From Prevotellaceae bacterium (GTDB lineage: Bacteria > Bacteroidota > Bacteroidia > Bacteroidales > Bacteroidaceae), in contig CAJPLH010000020.1 of NCBI GenBank assembly GCA_905371275.1, positions 1-18,146 on the forward strand: a stretch of 18,146 nucleotides of DNA, written 5' to 3'. Of this stretch, positions 1 through 7,615 are shown one piece after another. The translations under genes and the position numbers were made by a program. The notes beneath the pieces were generated by a model. The model worked only from the letters and a program-made list of their open reading frames with translations. It had not been told where the DNA came from and did no database searches. The number at the start of each line of letters is the position of its first letter. Within the stretch, counting starts at the first letter, position 1.

Positions 1-198
1 TCTGGAACGAGTGAAATCCTTACAAAAACATCTGAAACTTGCGATTTTCAAACGCGCTGAGAATCGCATAATTCCCAACAACTTTTTCTGAGTTCAAAAA
101 GTCGCGTTAAATGGAAGGGTGCGATTTGCAAACATCTCCTAATCGTCGCTGTCTTGTAATGATATTCAACTGCAGAAAAGGGACAGAAGATGTATTGC
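1..198 (+). repeat. Left copy of a long dispersed repeat (core 32-190)
   Basis: The stretch 32-190 matches the reverse complement of 17909-18067 with no gaps and 11 mismatches over 159 bases; only 4 of these lie in the first 101 bases. Similarity continues weakly outward over 1-31 (about 18 of 31 positions), so the true outer end may lie outside the window. Inside are two hairpins: arms 41-49 and 59-67 (nine pairs, one of them G-U), and arms 81-87 (ACTTTTT) and 96-102 (AAAAAGT). A short motif, TGCGATTT followed by CAAAC, occurs twice in direct orientation near 40-52 and 120-133. It carries no convincing protein; the small reading frame at 111-308 starts inside it and looks accidental. The family is unknown to me. 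It could be a non-autonomous mobile repeat or a structured intergenic element. Confidence 0.9.
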
Positions 199-485
199 TA
201 GGTTTGTGCTTATTTTGTTGCTTGGCATATAGTCAAAACACTAATAGAAAATTGTGCAAAAGTACGGATTTAGGTATTATACGAACTGAAGAAAGAGATG
301 TTACGTAAGAGTAGTAGTACTTTATACATAGGGAGGTTTTTCTTTACACAGAATGGATTTGTAGTTGGCTGTTAGTTGTAGAGATAGATTGATAAAACTA
401 GAATTTTAGCTGCACGAGTATACCCACTAAACTCTTGGCGCAATTCGTCATTGTGTGTGAGCTGTTGGAAATCATTGGTTACTAT
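199..485. other. Gene-less leader region before the amylase promoter
   Basis: No convincing coding region, tRNA or other RNA gene is visible between the left repeat and the amylase promoter. A TAGGTTTG at 199-206 resembles a Bacteroidota -7 box but has no TTTG at the right distance upstream, so I do not call it a promoter. Confidence 0.5.
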
Positions 486-516
486 TTTGTCACGTGACAA
501 GGATTGTTTACCTTTG
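486..516 (+). promoter_or_regulatory. Promoter of the amylase-ispE-HD operon with a palindromic operator candidate
   Basis: TTTG at 486-489 and TACCTTTG at 509-516 are separated by 19 bases, an exact fit to the Bacteroidota -33/-7 pattern. Transcription would begin near 521-523, leaving a leader of about 125 bases before the ATG at 647. A perfect 14-base palindrome, TTGTCACGTGACAA (487-500), overlaps the -33 box and fills half the spacer. That is where a repressor would block polymerase. One perfect 14-base palindrome is expected by chance in a window this long, so its placement is the stronger argument. Confidence 0.65.
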
Positions 517-646
517 CATTACCATCCAATCCCCTAAACTGGGAACTAATACCTTATTCATTGCCACAGGGTTGTGTTTGCAAGATATGCGTTCCTAGAA
601 TAAAAAAATATTGAGGATGGACTCAGACTTAACTTTCTGATTAACC

Positions 647-2356
647 ATGCAGAATATAAACATCTATCAGATTTTCACTCGTCTATATGGAGCTTGCAGC
701 CCCGCAAAGAACAAAGTCAATGGTAGCATTGCCGATAATGGTGTGGCAAAGTTCAATGATTTCACTGCGGAGAAGTTGCAACGCATAAAAGATTATGGCT
801 TTTCACATGTCTGGTTCACAGGTGTATTGGAACACGCAACACAAACAGACTATTCTAAATTTGGTATCCGCCAAGACCATCCTTGGATTGTCAAAGGAAA
901 AGCTGGTTCTCCCTATGCTATCAAAGACTATTTTGATGTAGATCCGGATTTAGCTGAAGATGTTTCACAGCGTATGGCTGAATTTGAAGCCTTAGTAGCA
1001 CGTACTCACAAGGCAGAGCTAAAGTTTGTATTGGACTTTGTGCCCAATCATGTAGCGCGCGGTTATGGTTCGGATGTTATTCCCGAAGGGTTTGAAGATT
1101 TAGGGGCAGAAGATGATGATGAAATATCTTTTTCCACCCACAACAACTACTATTATTGTTGGGGAGAGCCCTTGCATACAGAGAACTTTGTGGCAGAAGG
1201 GCAGAGTGGTGTACCTTATTTAGAACACCCCGCCAAAGCAACAGGTAACGACGTGTTTCATGCCTGGCCTAATCGAAACGACTGGTTTGAAACGATTAAG
1301 TTGAATTACGGTGTTGACTACAACGGAGGAGGAGCGCAGCACTTTGATCCGGTTCCTTCAACGTGGCATAAAATGACAAAGATACTGCTCTTTTGGGCTG
1401 CAAAGGGAGTAGACGCTTTTCGTTGCGATATGGCGGAGATGGTGCCTGTGGAATTTTGGCACTATGCCATTAAGCAAGTAAAAGAAAAGTATGATGTTGA
1501 ATTTATTGCAGAAGTTTACAATCCAAACGAATATCGCAATTATATTCACAACGGAGGTTTCGACTATCTCTATGATAAAGTAGGTTTATACGACACACTT
1601 CGAGCGGTGATTTGTCAGCATGCTCCAGCATCGAACATCACTCAAGCGTGGCAAAACACCGACGACATCAAAGACAATATGCTCTATTTCTTGGAAAACC
1701 ATGATGAGCAACGTATTGCTTCTGATTTCTTTTGTGGAGATGCGCACAAAGCGATTCCGGCAGTTGTAGTGGCTGCTTGTATGCACACTAATCCGCTGAT
1801 GATTTATGCAGGCCAAGAAATAGGAGAACGCGGTATGGACGCTGAAGGTTTCTCAGGATTAGATGGCCGTACCACGATTTTTGACTATTGGTGTGTCGAT
1901 AGTTTAAAGAAACTAGCTTCAATTTCTACTTCTGTCCAAAGTAAGTATACGGCAGAAAAACAACTGAGTACTAACGAACTATCGTTGTATAAAGATTACG
2001 AGCGCATACTTCAATTAAGAAGAGACAACACAGCCTTAAGCGAAGGTCTTTTCTATGACTTGATGTATGTCAACTATGATGGAGCAGAAGGGTTTGATGC
2101 TCAGCGTCAATATGCTTTCCTCAGGCGTACAGAGGGCGAAATCCTCCTTTGCGTAGCCAATTTCTCAGACAATCCATCAACCTGTGGGGTGCGCATACCA
2201 GCTCATGCCTTCGAGTTTATGTCTTTACCTTGCGGTCAGCACACAGCCATCGACTTATTGTCTGGATCATCAACAACCATTACACTTGCTCCTGATGGAT
2301 ACACCCACATTAAGGTTGATGCCCATCGCGCTATACTCCTTTCTGTGAAATCTTAA
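647..2356 (+). CDS. GH13 alpha-amylase-family enzyme, cytoplasmic
   Basis: A 569-residue glycoside hydrolase of the alpha-amylase clan with a (beta/alpha)8 barrel. The conserved GH13 regions appear in order: DFVPNH at 130-135, FRCDMAE with the expected nucleophile Asp261, AEVY with the expected acid/base Glu289, and ENHDEQR with Asp353 as transition-state stabiliser. All catalytic residues are present, so it should be active on alpha-glucans or related oligosaccharides; the exact specificity cannot be read from sequence. There is no signal peptide, so it is probably cytoplasmic and acts on stored or imported glucan. The C-terminal 100 or so residues look like the usual beta-sandwich. The start is the only sensible one, because the protein begins directly with the barrel strand (NINIYQIFTRLYG). 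It is first in a probable operon, 30 bases before ispE, and a palindrome in its promoter suggests regulation. Confidence 0.93.
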   Translation: MQNINIYQIFTRLYGACSPAKNKVNGSIADNGVAKFNDFTAEKLQRIKDYGFSHVWFTGVLEHATQTDYSKFGIRQDHPWIVKGKAGSPYAIKDYFDVDPDLAEDVSQRMAEFEALVARTHKAELKFVLDFVPNHVARGYGSDVIPEGFEDLGAEDDDEISFSTHNNYYYCWGEPLHTENFVAEGQSGVPYLEHPAKATGNDVFHAWPNRNDWFETIKLNYGVDYNGGGAQHFDPVPSTWHKMTKILLFWAAKGVDAFRCDMAEMVPVEFWHYAIKQVKEKYDVEFIAEVYNPNEYRNYIHNGGFDYLYDKVGLYDTLRAVICQHAPASNITQAWQNTDDIKDNMLYFLENHDEQRIASDFFCGDAHKAIPAVVVAACMHTNPLMIYAGQEIGERGMDAEGFSGLDGRTTIFDYWCVDSLKKLASISTSVQSKYTAEKQLSTNELSLYKDYERILQLRRDNTALSEGLFYDLMYVNYDGAEGFDAQRQYAFLRRTEGEILLCVANFSDNPSTCGVRIPAHAFEFMSLPCGQHTAIDLLSGSSTTITLAPDGYTHIKVDAHRAILLSVKS

Positions 2357-2386
2357 TTCCGTGAAACTTCAAAAACAGATTGCTCT

Positions 2387-3223
2387 ATGGTGGTCTTTCC
2401 TTGTGCAAAAATAAATTTAGGTCTTAACATAGTAGCTCGTCGTTCAGATGGGTATCACGACCTTGAAACAGTTTTCTATCCCATTCCGCTTCACGACAAT
2501 TTGGAAGTTGTATCTGCTCCTAATGCAACTCAGCCATGTCTTCTGCACGAAACGGGAATTCAATTAGACGGAATGCCTGAAAATAATCTTGTTGTCAAGG
2601 TTTATCATCAATTACGCGAAGACTATGCTCACATTCCTCCAATAGAAGTTTGGTTGCACAAGCGAATACCTTCGGGTGCAGGTCTAGGTGGGGGCAGTAG
2701 CGACGCTGCTTTTATGATGCGTTTGCTCAATGAACAATATGCACTTGATATGACCGATGAGGATATTGAGTTCCGTTTGAGTAAAATAGGAGCGGATTGC
2801 CCGTTCTTTTACCACGCTCGTCCAGCTTATGCCACAGGTATTGGCGACCAGCTAACATCTATAGATTTTGACCTTGCAGGGTGGAATCTTGTTCTTGTGA
2901 AACCTCGAATACACGTCTCAACTCGAGAGGCTTATGCTCTGGTTACTCCGCGTGCATCCACTGAGAACTTGTTGTTGTCTTTGGCGCGACCAATAGAAAC
3001 CTGGAAGGACACCGTCAAAAACGACTTTGAAGTGAGTGTTTTCCAGAGATATCCTGAAATTGCGGCCATCAAACAAATGCTTTATGATATGGGAGCCGTC
3101 TATGCTTCGATGTCTGGTAGCGGTGCTTCTGTTTATGGGTTGTTTCGCAATCGTGAACCCGAAGTGGATGAAGTGTTTAGAGATTGCTTTGTTTCCTCTA
3201 TGCGCTTGCGCACTTTCCTATAA
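2387..3223 (+). CDS. ispE: 4-diphosphocytidyl-2-C-methyl-D-erythritol kinase
   Basis: This enzyme phosphorylates 4-diphosphocytidyl-2-C-methylerythritol with ATP, a step of the non-mevalonate (MEP) route to isopentenyl diphosphate in the cytoplasm. The 278-residue protein is normal length for a GHMP kinase. It shows the N-terminal AKINLGL with the expected catalytic Lys8, the ATP-binding GLGGGSSDAA loop at 99-108, GADCPFF with the expected catalytic Asp137, and a C-terminal glycine motif SGSGASVYGLF. It lies 30 bases after the amylase gene and 23 bases before the HD-domain gene, so all three are probably on one transcript. No separate promoter is visible in the short gap. Confidence 0.97.
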   Translation: MVVFPCAKINLGLNIVARRSDGYHDLETVFYPIPLHDNLEVVSAPNATQPCLLHETGIQLDGMPENNLVVKVYHQLREDYAHIPPIEVWLHKRIPSGAGLGGGSSDAAFMMRLLNEQYALDMTDEDIEFRLSKIGADCPFFYHARPAYATGIGDQLTSIDFDLAGWNLVLVKPRIHVSTREAYALVTPRASTENLLLSLARPIETWKDTVKNDFEVSVFQRYPEIAAIKQMLYDMGAVYASMSGSGASVYGLFRNREPEVDEVFRDCFVSSMRLRTFL

Positions 3224-3246
3224 CGCTTACCTTATACCTTATTCTA

Positions 3247-3888
3247 ATGATTTCCGAAGAAGATATTCTGAAAAACAAAAAGTCATTCCTAGATGTGTGT
3301 AGGAATTACATATCGCGAGAAGGTCTTAAGGAACTTCTTGAGTACTTAGAATACAAAACAGACTTTTTTACAGCACCAGCCTCTGCGGTTCATCATTTAG
3401 ATGAACCCGGAGGCTTGTGTCTCCATTCACTCAATGTCTTTGAGACTTTGCTTCGTATTTACAAATCAACGCTACAACCTCACGTTTTTAGTGATGATGA
3501 TGCTTGTTTTGACCCAATACCCGAAGAAAGTTTAGCCATTGTGGCGCTTTTTCATGATGTTTGGAAATGCAATCGATTCAAGCCTTGCGAGAAAAAACGA
3601 AAGTTGCTCAATGGTCAATGGGAAACGTATTCTGGATATATTGAAGAAGACGACTTTCCATATGGACATGGTGAGAAGTCAAACCTCATTGTTTCCTATT
3701 ATATGAAGATTCACAAAGATGAGCAACTTGCAATTCGTTGGCATCGTGGAGCGTTTGAAGCCGGGGAAGCCGGTTCGCAGATGCGCAAAGCTTTTTATGA
3801 TGCTTGTCGCAAATATGCTATAGTTCCGTTGCTACAAAGCGCAGATATGCTTACCACACTCTGCATTGACCCCAAAGATTACTATTAG
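3247..3888 (+). CDS. HD-domain phosphohydrolase-like protein
   Basis: A 213-residue soluble protein with a complete set of HD-superfamily metal ligands: His60 in the HSLNVFE segment, His103-Asp104 in the FHDVWK segment and a late Asp200 in QSADMLTT. His141 and His166 may add to the site. HD proteins hydrolyse phosphate esters, often of nucleotides, but the substrate here is unknown. I chose the ATG at 3247 because the longer frame from 3184 begins with a non-ATG codon inside ispE and would add a spurious hydrophobic 21-residue stretch. It is last in the amylase-ispE-HD cluster, and the functional link to its neighbours is unclear. The protein begins with charged helical sequence typical of such proteins. 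Confidence 0.8.
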   Translation: MISEEDILKNKKSFLDVCRNYISREGLKELLEYLEYKTDFFTAPASAVHHLDEPGGLCLHSLNVFETLLRIYKSTLQPHVFSDDDACFDPIPEESLAIVALFHDVWKCNRFKPCEKKRKLLNGQWETYSGYIEEDDFPYGHGEKSNLIVSYYMKIHKDEQLAIRWHRGAFEAGEAGSQMRKAFYDACRKYAIVPLLQSADMLTTLCIDPKDYY

Positions 3889-3942
3889 ACTTACTCAACG
3901 ATTTTCTTTTTAGACAAATATCATTCTATCGTTTCCTGCCGT

Positions 3943-3956
3943 TTTTCTCGAGAAAA
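3943..3956. other. 14-base perfect palindrome between the HD gene and fabI
   Basis: TTTTCTCGAGAAAA is a perfect palindrome 55 bases after the HD gene. A T-rich stretch follows (to about 3975). It is too AT-rich and too tight (no loop) for a standard terminator, but it could be a weak transcription end or a protein-binding site for fabI. Chance occurrence is quite possible. Confidence 0.25.
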
Positions 3957-4042
3957 GTCGTTTTCGTTCCTTGTTTTGCTATGTCTAATCTTACAAAAAG
4001 AGAAGAATAAAAGTCTTGTTCCAGCAATTTATGGCCATATTC

Positions 4043-4074
4043 GTTGGTTATCTTGCACAAAATCACTATATTTG
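4043..4074 (+). promoter_or_regulatory. fabI promoter
   Basis: GTTG at 4043-4046 (a weaker -33 box) and TATATTTG at 4067-4074 (a perfect -7 box) are separated by 20 bases. Transcription would start near 4080, giving a leader of about 50 bases to the ATG at 4132. The promoter lies downstream of the ORF's earlier possible starts, which supports 4132 as the real start. Confidence 0.65.
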
Positions 4075-4131
4075 CGCAGAATAATACATAACATAGTCTC
4101 TGTTGAAGAGACATTATCCTCGAAATTATAT

Positions 4132-4989
4132 ATGAGTCACAATCTCCTCAAAGGAAAGCGCGGTATCATCTTCGGCGCACTCAACGAACACTCTATTGCC
4201 TGGAAGGTTGCCGTGAAAGCAGTAGAAGAAGGCGCAAGCATTACGCTCACTAATACTCCAGTTGCTCTGCGTATGGGCGAACTTAATGGTCTCTCAGAAC
4301 AACTTAATGCACCTATTATCCCAGCTGACGCTACTAGCGTAGAAGATTTGGAAAAGGTTTTCTCTGAAAGCCAACGCTTGCTCGGAGGAAAAATAGACTT
4401 TGTTCTCCATTCTATTGGTATGAGTCTTAATGTACGTAAGCAACGCACGTACGATGATCTGGACTATAACTATCTCAGCAAAACTCTCGATATTTCTGCA
4501 CTTTCTTTCCACAAGATGTTGCAAGTGGCTAAGAAGCAAGATGCACTCAACGAGTATGCTTCAGTTGTGGCTTTGTCTTATGTAGCTGCACAACGCACTT
4601 TCTTTGGCTATAACGATATGGCAGATGCCAAGAGTTTGCTCGAAAGCATTGCTCGTTCATTTGGTTATATTTATGGCCGCGAAAAACACGTTCGTGTAAA
4701 TACGATTTCTCAAAGTCCAACTCCTACCACTGCTGGTAGTGGCGTGAAGGGTATGAACGACTTGATGGACTTTGCAGATAAGATGTCTCCTCTAGGCAAC
4801 GCAACTGCTGACGAATGTGCAGATTACACTGTTGTGATGTTCTCTGATTTGACCCGTAAAGTGACGATGCAAAACCTCTTCCACGATGGTGGTTTTTCAA
4901 GTATGGGTATGAGTATGCGTGCTATGAATCAGTACGCAAAGGATACAAAGGCCTTTGAAGACGAGAACGGTAAAATTATCTACGGATAA
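4132..4989 (+). CDS. fabI: Enoyl-[acyl-carrier-protein] reductase, NADH-type
   Basis: FabI performs the last reduction of each fatty-acid elongation cycle, turning trans-2-enoyl-ACP into acyl-ACP in the cytoplasm. The 285-residue protein is a short-chain dehydrogenase-fold enzyme. It has the FabI-type nucleotide loop (IIFGALNEHSIAW at 12-24) in place of the classical GxxxGxG. The Tyr-X6-Lys active site is Tyr160 and Lys167, with the additional Tyr150 seen in FabI proteins; HSIGM at 93-97 is also present. An in-frame extension reaches back to 3976, but it lacks family similarity and is cut by the promoter, so the start is the ATG at 4132. It appears to be a single-gene unit, with its own promoter and a terminator at 5018-5054. 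FabI is the target of triclosan-type inhibitors in other bacteria; susceptibility here is not inferable. Confidence 0.97.
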   Translation: MSHNLLKGKRGIIFGALNEHSIAWKVAVKAVEEGASITLTNTPVALRMGELNGLSEQLNAPIIPADATSVEDLEKVFSESQRLLGGKIDFVLHSIGMSLNVRKQRTYDDLDYNYLSKTLDISALSFHKMLQVAKKQDALNEYASVVALSYVAAQRTFFGYNDMADAKSLLESIARSFGYIYGREKHVRVNTISQSPTPTTAGSGVKGMNDLMDFADKMSPLGNATADECADYTVVMFSDLTRKVTMQNLFHDGGFSSMGMSMRAMNQYAKDTKAFEDENGKIIYG

Positions 4990-5017
4990 GAAGTTTTCCT
5001 CTATTTATATTCACAGT

Positions 5018-5054
5018 GAAGTGCGGTACTTTTGTGCTGCACTTCTTTGTTTTG
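5018..5054 (+). terminator. Intrinsic terminator of fabI, overlapping the next promoter
   Basis: Arms GAAGTGC (5018-5024) and GCACTTC (5039-5045) form a 7-pair stem with a 14-base loop, followed at once by TTTGTTTTG (5046-5054). The first TTTG of this tail is also the -33 box of the next promoter. Confidence 0.65.
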
Positions 5055-5076
5055 TTCAAAGAATTGTGTAAATTTG
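5046..5076 (+). promoter_or_regulatory. Promoter of the DUF2520-kdsC-maf gene group
   Basis: TTTG at 5046-5049, a 19-base spacer and TAAATTTG at 5069-5076 give a near-ideal Bacteroidota promoter. Initiation about five to seven bases beyond the -7 box would fall at 5081-5083, exactly at the ATG at 5083. The transcript would then have almost no leader. Confidence 0.7.
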
Positions 5077-5082
5077 CCGTAT

Positions 5083-5883
5083 ATGACAAATTGTTCGTTT
5101 AAAGCAAAACAGATAGTCCTGATTGGAGCTGGTAACTTAGCCACTCACTTGGCTCTCGCTCTAAAGGAGGTGGGGCATAAAGTTGTGGCTGTTTGTAGTG
5201 CATCGGGTAAAACAGCCCAGTGTCTTGCGAACCAAATAGGGCAGGGGTGTGTTGCTGCCAGTGGCATTGAAACGCTCCCACTTGCTGATTATTATATCAT
5301 TGCTGCAAAAGACGATTCAATTTCTCAAATTGCAGAAGTTTGGCCTACGCATTTAAAGTCCGGAATCGTCCTGCACACTTCTGGTGCTGTAGCTTTGTCA
5401 TCGCTTTTTGCTTGTGGACTACCTTGTGGGGTTTTATACCCTTTGCAGACTTTTTCGAAAGAACGCTCCGTCAACTTCAAAGAAATACCTTGTTTTATAG
5501 AAGGAAACAACGATTCTACCACTTTGAACATTAAACAACTAGCTGATAGCATTTCTCAAAAAGTTCACTCTCTGACGTCTTCTCAACGCAGGGTATTGCA
5601 TTTATCTGCTGTGTTTGCTTGCAATTTTGTCAACCATATTTATGACATTGCCGGACAACAGTTGGAAGCTGAGGGACTTCCTTTTGACTACCTTCGTCCA
5701 CTGATTGCTGAAACAGCGGCAAAAGTTTCCAAGCTGTCCCCTCGTTCTGCTCAAACTGGCCCCGCGATTCGAGGTGATGAACGCGTGATGAACGCTCATC
5801 GGGAATTGTTGTCAGATTCTCCCGAGCAACTTGCCCTCTATAATCTTTTAAGCGAAAGCATATATCATACCTTTCATTCATGA
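5083..5883 (+). CDS. Rossmann-fold protein with DUF2520 domain
   Basis: A 266-residue protein with an N-terminal NAD(P)-binding Rossmann fold (QIVLIGAGNLATHLA at 10-24) and a C-terminal helical domain of the DUF2520 type. The latter shows the family's conserved stretches, HLSAVFACNFVNHIYD and, later, AQTGPAIRGDE. The architecture resembles ketopantoate reductase and pyrroline-5-carboxylate reductase, so a dehydrogenase role is likely, but the substrate is unknown. I take the ATG at 5083, which directly precedes the Rossmann strand. The in-frame start at 5032 lies inside the fabI terminator, ahead of the promoter, and adds a Cys-rich tail with no family similarity. The stop overlaps the next gene's start (ATGA at 5880-5883), so the two are translationally coupled. 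That pairing suggests a shared envelope or sugar pathway, which is inference. Confidence 0.85.
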   Translation: MTNCSFKAKQIVLIGAGNLATHLALALKEVGHKVVAVCSASGKTAQCLANQIGQGCVAASGIETLPLADYYIIAAKDDSISQIAEVWPTHLKSGIVLHTSGAVALSSLFACGLPCGVLYPLQTFSKERSVNFKEIPCFIEGNNDSTTLNIKQLADSISQKVHSLTSSQRRVLHLSAVFACNFVNHIYDIAGQQLEAEGLPFDYLRPLIAETAAKVSKLSPRSAQTGPAIRGDERVMNAHRELLSDSPEQLALYNLLSESIYHTFHS

Positions 5884-6395
5884 TTAACTACGATCTTTCC
5901 AAAATACGTGCTCTCATTTTTGATGTTGATGGAGTGTTGAGCGAAAGTAATGTCCTACTCTTAGGGGGACAGCCAGTGCGAACAGCCAATACTAAGGATG
6001 GTTATGCCCTTCAACACGCAGTGAAAATGGGACTCCAACTAGCAATTATAACCGGGGGCAAGAATGAAACCATCAAGGAACGCTACATGGGACTTGGAAT
6101 TTCTGATATATTTATGGGAGTTTCGGTCAAAATAGACGTTTTTGATGATTATCTATTGGCGAATGGCTTAAAAGCTGATGAGGTGTTGTATATGGGAGAT
6201 GATATTCCCGATTATGAAGTGATGCAACGCTGTGGGTGTCCGTGCTGTCCTTGTGATGCTGCCCCAGAAATTAAGGCTATTTCGGTGTATGTCTCTGAAT
6301 ACTCTGGAGGAAACGGTTGCGTTAGAGACGTTGTAGAACAAGTGTTGCGTGCTCAAGGTCGCTGGATGCATAACTCTGAAGCTTTTGGTTGGTAG
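5880..6395 (+). CDS. kdsC: 3-deoxy-D-manno-octulosonate 8-phosphate phosphatase-like HAD protein
   Basis: A 171-residue small HAD phosphatase of the KdsC/YrbI type, which removes phosphate from KDO-8-phosphate on the way to the LPS inner-core sugar KDO. HAD motif I is DVDGV at 15-19 (Asp15 nucleophile, Asp17 acid/base). KDG at 39-41, TGG at 58-60 and GDDIPD at 106-111 provide the remaining motifs. There is no cap domain, and the length is that of KdsC, which works as a tetramer. An unusual cysteine patch lies at 118-125 (five Cys in eight residues). The start overlaps the upstream stop by four bases. Other small HAD phosphatases of this clade can act on different sugar phosphates, so the exact substrate is probable rather than proven. 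Confidence 0.82.
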   Translation: MINYDLSKIRALIFDVDGVLSESNVLLLGGQPVRTANTKDGYALQHAVKMGLQLAIITGGKNETIKERYMGLGISDIFMGVSVKIDVFDDYLLANGLKADEVLYMGDDIPDYEVMQRCGCPCCPCDAAPEIKAISVYVSEYSGGNGCVRDVVEQVLRAQGRWMHNSEAFGW

Positions 6396-6489
6396 TCGCT
6401 TATTATTATTTTCACGAACAAGACTTCTTCTGTTGTCTGCCTTCAAAATAGGGTAGTGATGTAGACGTTTTGGTATAAAAACAGAAACA

Positions 6490-7071
6490 ATGCTAGAACA
6501 TCTTCGTGAGTATGACATTATTCTCGCTAGCAATTCTCCGAGACGCAAGGAACTTCTTGAATCGCTGGGACTCTCATTTAGAATCTACGTAAAAGCTAAC
6601 GTAGACGAAAGTTATCCTACAGATTTAGAGGACGGAAAGGTTGCAGAATATATCTGCAAAAAGAAAGCTGCAGCCTATATTCCGGAACTTGCTCCACAGC
6701 AGTTACTCATTGTAGCTGACACAGTCGTAAGGATTGATGGGAAAGTTTTAGGAAAACCGAAGAGTAGGGAAGAGGCTGTCGGTATGCTTAAGCAATTAAG
6801 TGGTCGTACGCACATCGTAACAACAGCTTTCGGTGTACTTAGTGTGGAGAAGTCTATAATAAAGTCGGTTGATGCAGAGGTTTCTTTCGCAGAACTGACT
6901 GGCGATATGATTGATTTTTACATTGATTCCTATAAACCCTATGATAAAGCAGGCAGTTATGGTATTCAGGAATGGATAGGAATTGTCGGAATTCGCTCAA
7001 TCAGAGGTTCTTATGTGAATGTAATGGGGCTTCCGGTGCAGAATTTGTTTGAGACTCTGCGTGATTTCTAA
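6490..7071 (+). CDS. maf: Maf-family nucleoside triphosphate pyrophosphatase
   Basis: Maf proteins cleave non-standard or selected NTPs (for the YhdE-type subgroup, dTTP and UTP) to the monophosphate and pyrophosphate, cleaning the nucleotide pool. The 193-residue protein has the N-terminal SNSPRR signature at 14-19, the metal- and substrate-binding ADT at 76-78, a KPKSREEA segment and the C-terminal DKAGSYGIQE at 152-161. That last motif fits the YhdE-type (dTTP/UTP) subgroup. The start follows a 94-base gap after kdsC. No consensus promoter is visible there, so it is probably carried on the upstream transcript. Length and motifs are normal. Confidence 0.93.
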   Translation: MLEHLREYDIILASNSPRRKELLESLGLSFRIYVKANVDESYPTDLEDGKVAEYICKKKAAAYIPELAPQQLLIVADTVVRIDGKVLGKPKSREEAVGMLKQLSGRTHIVTTAFGVLSVEKSIIKSVDAEVSFAELTGDMIDFYIDSYKPYDKAGSYGIQEWIGIVGIRSIRGSYVNVMGLPVQNLFETLRDF

Positions 7072-7111
7072 TTAAAAGTCAAACCATTGTACAAATTTGC
7101 CCAACAAAGTT

Positions 7112-7615
7112 ATGTTTAATACGAAAGTGAAATATATATGCTCATTAGCAGCCGTTGCAGTATTGGTTGCTTGCGGAGAAGATAATGAAAGATTTGAAGC
7201 AACTTTTCCCGTTTTCAAAGGATTCGAAGCGAAGAGTCTGGTTAATAATACCAATGACAATCGATTAAAAGTAGGTGTTCCTTTCGTTATTTCAGCAGTA
7301 GAGAGCCAGCAAGGGCGACATCTTTATCAAGCAAATTATCATTGGACGGTTTCTCCTGCGGATGAAGTTGTGCAGAGTTACAAGTCTACTGTTGTGTACG
7401 ATGATAAAGCCAGAAATGCAACGGACACCATCACGATTAAATCAGCAGGGAGATACAAAGTGACTTTAGTTGCCACCTATGATGTCGCAGGAATTGGAAA
7501 AGCATCAGTACCACAAGGAGGCAGACTTCCCAATAATGGCGGAGATATTTCTTACAAAAGTTCCGCTCTGAAATACGTTGTAACTCTCACTAAGGTTTTC
7601 CACGTAGTTGATTAA
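7112..7615 (+). CDS. Small lipoprotein with an immunoglobulin/PKD-like fold, function unknown
   Basis: A 167-residue secreted protein. The N-terminus has lysines, a hydrophobic stretch and a lipobox ending LVAC, so lipidation is expected at Cys21. The next residues, GEDNE, are acidic, as in the lipoprotein export signals that send Bacteroidota lipoproteins to the cell surface, so surface exposure is plausible. The rest is rich in alternating hydrophobic and Thr/Val residues (HWTVSPADEV, DTITIKSAGRYKVTLVATY) and reads like one PKD or Ig-like beta-sandwich. I recognise no enzyme or binding motif. The start is the ATG at 7112; an earlier frame start at 7097 is TTG and sits in promoter-like sequence. 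It follows maf by 40 bases and may share its transcript. Confidence 0.75.
   Translation: MFNTKVKYICSLAAVAVLVACGEDNERFEATFPVFKGFEAKSLVNNTNDNRLKVGVPFVISAVESQQGRHLYQANYHWTVSPADEVVQSYKSTVVYDDKARNATDTITIKSAGRYKVTLVATYDVAGIGKASVPQGGRLPNNGGDISYKSSALKYVVTLTKVFHVVD

Noticed and set aside
111..308. 65-residue rightward reading frame at the left end
   Set aside because: It begins inside the repeat; the matching segment in the other copy does not preserve a protein, and the composition is not protein-like.
3976..4131. 52-residue N-terminal extension of FabI
   Set aside because: FabI proteins start near MSHNLLKGK, the extension has no family similarity, and a promoter lies inside it.
7087..7099. CAAATTTG before the small lipoprotein as a promoter
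   Set aside because: The first base of the -7 box is wrong and no TTTG sits at the right distance upstream.
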